This document shows, in pieces, positions 7,928 to 10,745 of a stretch of 10,745 bases of DNA. The first letter of the stretch is position 1. Every line of letters begins with the position of its first letter. Location: positions 1 to 10,745 of the forward strand of contig CALADT010000282.1 in assembly GCA_937890655.1 (NCBI GenBank), in the 5' to 3' direction. Position numbers and translations under genes: made by a program. The notes beneath the pieces were generated by a model, which made no database searches, was not told the DNA's origin, and saw only the letters and a list, made by a program, of their open reading frames with translations. Source of the DNA: an uncultured Mucispirillum sp. (GTDB taxonomy: Bacteria; Chrysiogenota; Deferribacteres; Deferribacterales; Mucispirillaceae).

Positions 7928-8947
7928 CTAGAATTGTTTTAAAAATTTAAGAGAATTTTCATAAAATAAACGTATATCATCAATACCATATTTTAATAAG
8001 GCTATACGTTCAATACCCATACCAAAAGCAAAACCACTATATACTTCTGGGTCTATATTAACATGTTTAAATACTTCAGGGTTTACCATACCACAACCTG
8101 CAATCTCTATCCAGCCTGTGCCTTTACACATTCTACAACCTTTACCTCTGCAATGAACACAACCCATATCCACTTCAGCAGAAGGTTCTGTAAAAGGGAA
8201 AAAACTAGGACGAAGGCGAACATCTAAATCATCACCAAAAATACGTGAAATAAATAACTTTAATGTGCCTTTTAAGTCTGCCATAGTAATGCCTTTATCC
8301 ACCACAAGCCCCTCTATTTGATGAAACATAGGGGAATGAGTTTGGTCATAATCACACCTATAAACTGTTCCTGGTGCAATAATTTTAATAGGCGGTTTTT
8401 GGCTTTCCATAACACGCACTTGCACAGGGGAAGTATGCGTTCTTAAAACAATATTGTTTTCATCTATATAAAAAGTGTCCTGCATATCTCTAGCAGGGTG
8501 AGATTTTGGCAAATTTAATGCTTCAAAATTATGGAAATCATCTTCTATTTCTGGCCCTTCTGCCACCATAAAACCAGCTGATGTAAAAATATCCACTATT
8601 TCGTCATATACTTTTTTTACAGGGTGTAAAGAACCTTTATTAAAAGGATAAGGGGATAAAGTTACATCAATATATTCTTGAGATATAGCCATATCTTTTA
8701 ATGCTTTTTTTATACTTGTGGATTTTTCATTAAATTTAGTATCAAATTTATTTCTAAGGCTTTGTATAGCCTCACCCATTTTAGGGCGTTCTTCAGGAGC
8801 TAAAGTGCCTAATACTTTATTTAAAAGGCTAATTACCCCTTTTTTACCCATATATTTTACACGAACATCGTTAAGCTCATCTAATGTGGAACTTTTTTCA
8901 ATTTCTTCTTCAAATTCAGAAGCCTTCTTTAATTCATCGTTATCCAT
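7928..8947 (-). CDS. pheS: Phenylalanyl-tRNA synthetase alpha subunit
   Basis: PheS is the catalytic subunit that activates phenylalanine with ATP and transfers it to tRNA-Phe together with PheT. The 339-residue length is typical. Residues 1-90 form the N-terminal helical coiled-coil arm. The class II core follows, with motif 1 around 106-133, motif 2 around 192-213 (ending FHQIEG) and motif 3 at 305-315 (GFAFGMGIERI), which carries the Ala of the amino-acid pocket. Four cysteines at 263, 266, 271 and 274 (CxxC, x4, CxxC) form a probable metal-binding knuckle, with Cys285 nearby; such a cluster is found in some bacterial PheS. The start ATG at 8947 has AAGGG five bases upstream, and a good promoter lies about 42 bp upstream of it. 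It is first in the pheS-pheT operon. Confidence 0.97.
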   Translation of the reverse strand: MDNDELKKASEFEEEIEKSSTLDELNDVRVKYMGKKGVISLLNKVLGTLAPEERPKMGEAIQSLRNKFDTKFNEKSTSIKKALKDMAISQEYIDVTLSPYPFNKGSLHPVKKVYDEIVDIFTSAGFMVAEGPEIEDDFHNFEALNLPKSHPARDMQDTFYIDENNIVLRTHTSPVQVRVMESQKPPIKIIAPGTVYRCDYDQTHSPMFHQIEGLVVDKGITMADLKGTLKLFISRIFGDDLDVRLRPSFFPFTEPSAEVDMGCVHCRGKGCRMCKGTGWIEIAGCGMVNPEVFKHVNIDPEVYSGFAFGMGIERIALLKYGIDDIRLFYENSLKFLKQF

Positions 8948-9239
8948 ATTTACCCTTAATATTTAAGAATTGATTAATATTGGATAGTATTATATAATAT
9001 TTTAGTAAATTTTGCAATATTGAAAATATGAAAAATATTTGTAAAAAAATAACCATATCAAAAAAATATCATATATAGAGTAAGTGAAATAAAATATCTA
9101 AAAAAAATTATAATATTTTCCCATTTGTAAATGGTATATATGGGGAATATCTTCCCCACTATAATATAATATTGAGAGTAATCAAACTGAAATATTTAAA
9201 ATTTATAATATCTTTCATTTTTTTATAAATTTATATAAT
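8948..9239 (-). other. Intergenic region upstream of pheS with two adjacent hairpins
   Basis: This AT-rich region lies between the MORN-like gene's terminator and pheS, with no open frame of note. Besides the pheS promoter it holds two GC-richer palindromes: TGGGGAA at 9141-9147 pairing with 9152-9158 (4-base loop), and CCATTT at 9121-9126 pairing with 9129-9134. A possible promoter precedes them on the minus strand (TTGATT 9185-9180, 16 bp, TATAGT 9163-9158). A T8 run follows at about 9109-9102. This could be a small transcript or a protein-binding region; neither is proven. Confidence 0.4.
8989..9017 (-). promoter_or_regulatory. Promoter of pheS-pheT
   Basis: On the minus strand, TTGCAA (9017-9012) and a perfect TATAAT (8994-8989) are separated by 17 bp. 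Transcription should start near 8982, giving a leader of only about 35 bases. That is too short for a T-box or a peptide attenuator, so simple promoter control of this transcript is likely unless a longer transcript also exists. Confidence 0.75.
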
Positions 9240-9267
9240 AAAAAACCCTGTATATTTTAATACAGGG
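9240..9267 (-). terminator. Intrinsic terminator of the MORN-like gene
   Basis: On the minus strand an 8-bp stem (CCCTGTAT and ATACAGGG, plus-strand arms at 9246-9253 and 9260-9267) with a 6-base loop is followed directly by six T and then ATT. It begins 10 bp after the stop codon. A near-identical copy follows the upstream paralogue at 10599-10626. Confidence 0.93.
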
Positions 9268-9277
9268 CATTATATTT

Positions 9278-10525
9278 TTACCTTCCACAATTAACATCTA
9301 AGCCTTTTTCAAAGTTATTAATTTCTGCATTAGTCCATTTTCTACCATTAGCACATTTGCCACTTATTACTTTATCATTTTGATATGTTAAAGTAGAAAA
9401 TAAACGTCCATTTTCCATATAAAGTTTTCTTATGCCTTCTACTTTATCATTTTTATATGGTTGTTCTTGCATTAAAGCACCACTTTCATAATATACTTTA
9501 CCTATTCCTTCTACTTTACCATTTTTAAATGGTATTTTAGCCATTAAAGCACCATTTTCATAATAAGATTTTGCTATTCCTTCTTTTTTACCATTTTTAA
9601 ATGGTCGTTCAATTTTTAAAGCACCACTTTCATCATATTCTTTCTCTATTCCTTCTTCTTTACCATTTTTATATGGTGTTTCCCGTCTTAAAGCACCACT
9701 TTCATAATATCCTTTGTCTATTCCTTCTCTTTTATCATTTTTATATGGTATTTCAGCATCTAAAGCACCACTTTCATAATACCATTTTTCTATTCCTTCT
9801 CTTTTATCATTTTTATATGGTCGTTCAATATGTAAAGCACCACTTTCATAATACGATTTCTCTATTCCTTCTACTATACCATTTTTATATGGTGTTTCCC
9901 ATACTAAAGCACCACTTTCATAATACCATTTCTCTATTCCTTCTTTTTCACCATTTTTATATGGTGTTTCCCATTCTAAAGCACCACTTTCATAATAAGA
10001 TTTTCTTATGCCTTCTTTTATATCATTTTTAAATGGTATTTCCTGCATTAAAGCACCACTTTCATAATATTCTTTGCCTATTCCTTCTCTTTTACCATTT
10101 TTAAATGGTATTTCCTCCCTTAAAGCACCACTTACATAATAATATTCTTCCTTTAGTCCTTCTGCTTTATCATTTTTAAATGGTGTTTTAGCCTCTAAAG
10201 CACCACTTTTATAATAAAATTTTGCTATTCCTTCTTTTTTACCATTTTTATATGGTGTTTCCTGCTTTAAAATACTACTTTTATTATACCCTAATACTAC
10301 TCCATCTGTTTTACCATTTTTTAAAGGAAACATAAAACTTGAACCTTCAATATTAAAACATACTACACCTGTTTTATTCTCTTTATAGATTCCTTGTTCT
10401 TTTAACTTATTAATCACATTTACATCTGTTTCTATTATATCACATTTGCTTTTATCATATGTTTCTGCAAACACATAAATAGGTAATATAGTAACAAATA
10501 AAACTAAAATTAATATTTTTTGCAT
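9278..10525 (-). CDS. Exported MORN-like (YwqK-type) repeat protein, 13 repeats
   Basis: The 415-residue product has a Sec signal peptide (residues 1-20, likely cut after VFA) and is predicted to be periplasmic or surface-exposed. Residues 21-66 form a small N-terminal region with Cys28 and Cys56. About 13 repeats of 23 residues run from about 67 to 385. Their consensus is P-Y/F-K-N-G/D, two variable residues, EGI, x, K, x, YYESGAL, two variable residues, E. They resemble the MORN_2 repeats of proteins often labelled YwqK-family antitoxin, a label not supported by any toxin here. One repeat (residues 115-139) is a residue longer. The C-terminal cap at 386-415 has Cys391 and Cys413; paired disulfides at both ends are possible. 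The start ATG at 10525 has AAAGGAG seven bases upstream. The gene lies downstream of a second copy of itself. The ligand and function are unknown. Confidence 0.92.
   Translation of the reverse strand: MQKILILVLFVTILPIYVFAETYDKSKCDIIETDVNVINKLKEQGIYKENKTGVVCFNIEGSSFMFPLKNGKTDGVVLGYNKSSILKQETPYKNGKKEGIAKFYYKSGALEAKTPFKNDKAEGLKEEYYYVSGALREEIPFKNGKREGIGKEYYESGALMQEIPFKNDIKEGIRKSYYESGALEWETPYKNGEKEGIEKWYYESGALVWETPYKNGIVEGIEKSYYESGALHIERPYKNDKREGIEKWYYESGALDAEIPYKNDKREGIDKGYYESGALRRETPYKNGKEEGIEKEYDESGALKIERPFKNGKKEGIAKSYYENGALMAKIPFKNGKVEGIGKVYYESGALMQEQPYKNDKVEGIRKLYMENGRLFSTLTYQNDKVISGKCANGRKWTNAEINNFEKGLDVNCGR
9374..10255 (-). repeat. 69-bp coding minisatellite of the MORN-like gene
   Basis: About 13 in-frame units of 69 bp encode the 23-residue repeats. 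Framework codons for ESGAL (seen on the plus strand as AAAGCACCACTTTC) and for PYKN are nearly identical base by base between units, including synonymous positions. The variable codons differ freely. One unit carries an extra codon. Such an array is prone to unit gain or loss by recombination without breaking the frame. Confidence 0.88.
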
Positions 10526-10559
10526 AATAATTCTCCTTTAATTATAAAAAATATAATAG

Positions 10560-10588
10560 AACATATCATATTTGAAATATATTTACAA
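10560..10588 (-). promoter_or_regulatory. Possible promoter of the MORN-like gene
   Basis: On the minus strand TTGTAA (10588-10583) lies 17 bp before TATGTT (10565-10560), each matching four of six consensus bases. They sit between the upstream paralogue's terminator and the ribosome binding site. This is a weak match in very AT-rich sequence. A separate promoter is nevertheless expected, because a terminator precedes it. Confidence 0.3.
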
Positions 10589-10598
10589 TAACCATAAT

Positions 10599-10626
10599 AA
10601 AAACCCTGTATTATTTTAATACAGGG
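10599..10626 (-). terminator. Intrinsic terminator of the upstream MORN-like paralogue
   Basis: A 9-bp stem (plus-strand arms at 10604-10612 and 10618-10626, 5-base loop) is followed on the minus strand by five T. It differs from the copy at 9240-9267 only by single-base insertions or deletions in the loop region and in the T tract. Confidence 0.92.
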
Positions 10627-10636
10627 CATTATATTT

Positions 10637-10745
10637 TTACCTTCCACAATTAACATCTAAGCCTTTTTCAAAGTTATTAATTTCTGCATTAGTCCATTTT
10701 CTACCATTAGCACATTTGCCACTTATTACTTTATCATTTTGATAT
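10637..10745 (-). CDS. Second MORN-like protein, C-terminal end (runs off right edge)
   Basis: Only the last 35 codons and the stop are in the window. They encode the same C-terminal cap as the neighbouring gene, including its two cysteines (equivalents of Cys391 and Cys413) and the tail NCGR. From 10621 to the window edge the DNA is identical, base for base, to 9262-9386 (125 bases). This is therefore a tandem paralogue, presumably with its own repeat array outside the window. Recent duplication or ongoing gene conversion explains the identity. Confidence 0.9.
   Translation of the reverse strand, partial: YQNDKVISGKCANGRKWTNAEINNFEKGLDVNCGR

Noticed and set aside
8948..9277. T-box or peptide attenuator leader for pheST
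   Set aside because: The promoter with perfect TATAAT leaves a leader of about 35 bases, and no Phe-rich leader peptide or T-box core was found upstream.
9601..10032. 143-codon plus-strand frame with a repeating His/Phe/Leu pattern
   Set aside because: It is the antisense shadow of the 69-bp repeat array. A period divisible by three keeps the opposite frame open without selection.
9374..10255. Diversity-generating retroelement variable region
   Set aside because: No reverse transcriptase or template repeat is visible in the window and the variable codons are not limited to adenine changes, so only a general diversification idea is kept.
9278..10525. Toxin-antitoxin function for the MORN-like gene
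   Set aside because: Similar repeat proteins are often labelled YwqK-family antitoxin, but this one is exported and has no toxin-like partner beside it.

Overview
The window comes from an AT-rich Gram-negative bacterium. The evidence is the lipoprotein and Sec signal peptides, a bacterial-type pheS-pheT pair and many periplasmic repeat proteins (ankyrin/Sel1, TPR, MORN-like). The style would fit a host-associated member of Deferribacterota such as a Mucispirillum-like species. That placement is an impression from protein style, not a demonstrated assignment.

Layout. At the left edge is the 5' part of an unknown lipoprotein gene on the minus strand (1-253). It diverges from a plus-strand lipoprotein MsrA-MsrB fusion (380-1507), and a 19-bp palindrome lies between the two starts. 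The msrAB gene ends at a strong intrinsic terminator. A gene-free stretch of about 1 kb follows. It holds a diverged 50-bp direct repeat (1683-1732 and 1864-1913) and a striking tract of about 350 bp (1955-2310) that is about 65% T and only 11% A on the plus strand. Everything to the right is on the minus strand. Read in the direction of transcription, from high to low coordinates: the 3' end of a second MORN-like gene with its terminator (10604-10745), a complete MORN-like repeat gene with its terminator (9246-10525), a 330-bp leader region with a good promoter, pheS and pheT (8947-5520, 8 bp apart), then a two-gene unit with its own promoter encoding an ankyrin plus Sel1-repeat protein and a TPR protein (5405-2531, 13 bp apart).

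How the genes work together. pheS and pheT make the two subunits of phenylalanyl-tRNA synthetase. MsrAB should repair oxidised methionine in envelope proteins. The ankyrin/Sel1 and TPR proteins are co-transcribed, both exported, and both consist almost entirely of protein-binding repeats, so they are probably partners. The MORN-like gene is one of at least two tandem copies that share an identical 3' end; its 23-residue repeats keep a fixed framework with changing residues at set positions. The least explained parts are the tandem MORN-like family, the ankyrin/TPR pair and the T-rich asymmetric tract. No CRISPR array, tRNA, rRNA, transposase or phage gene was seen.
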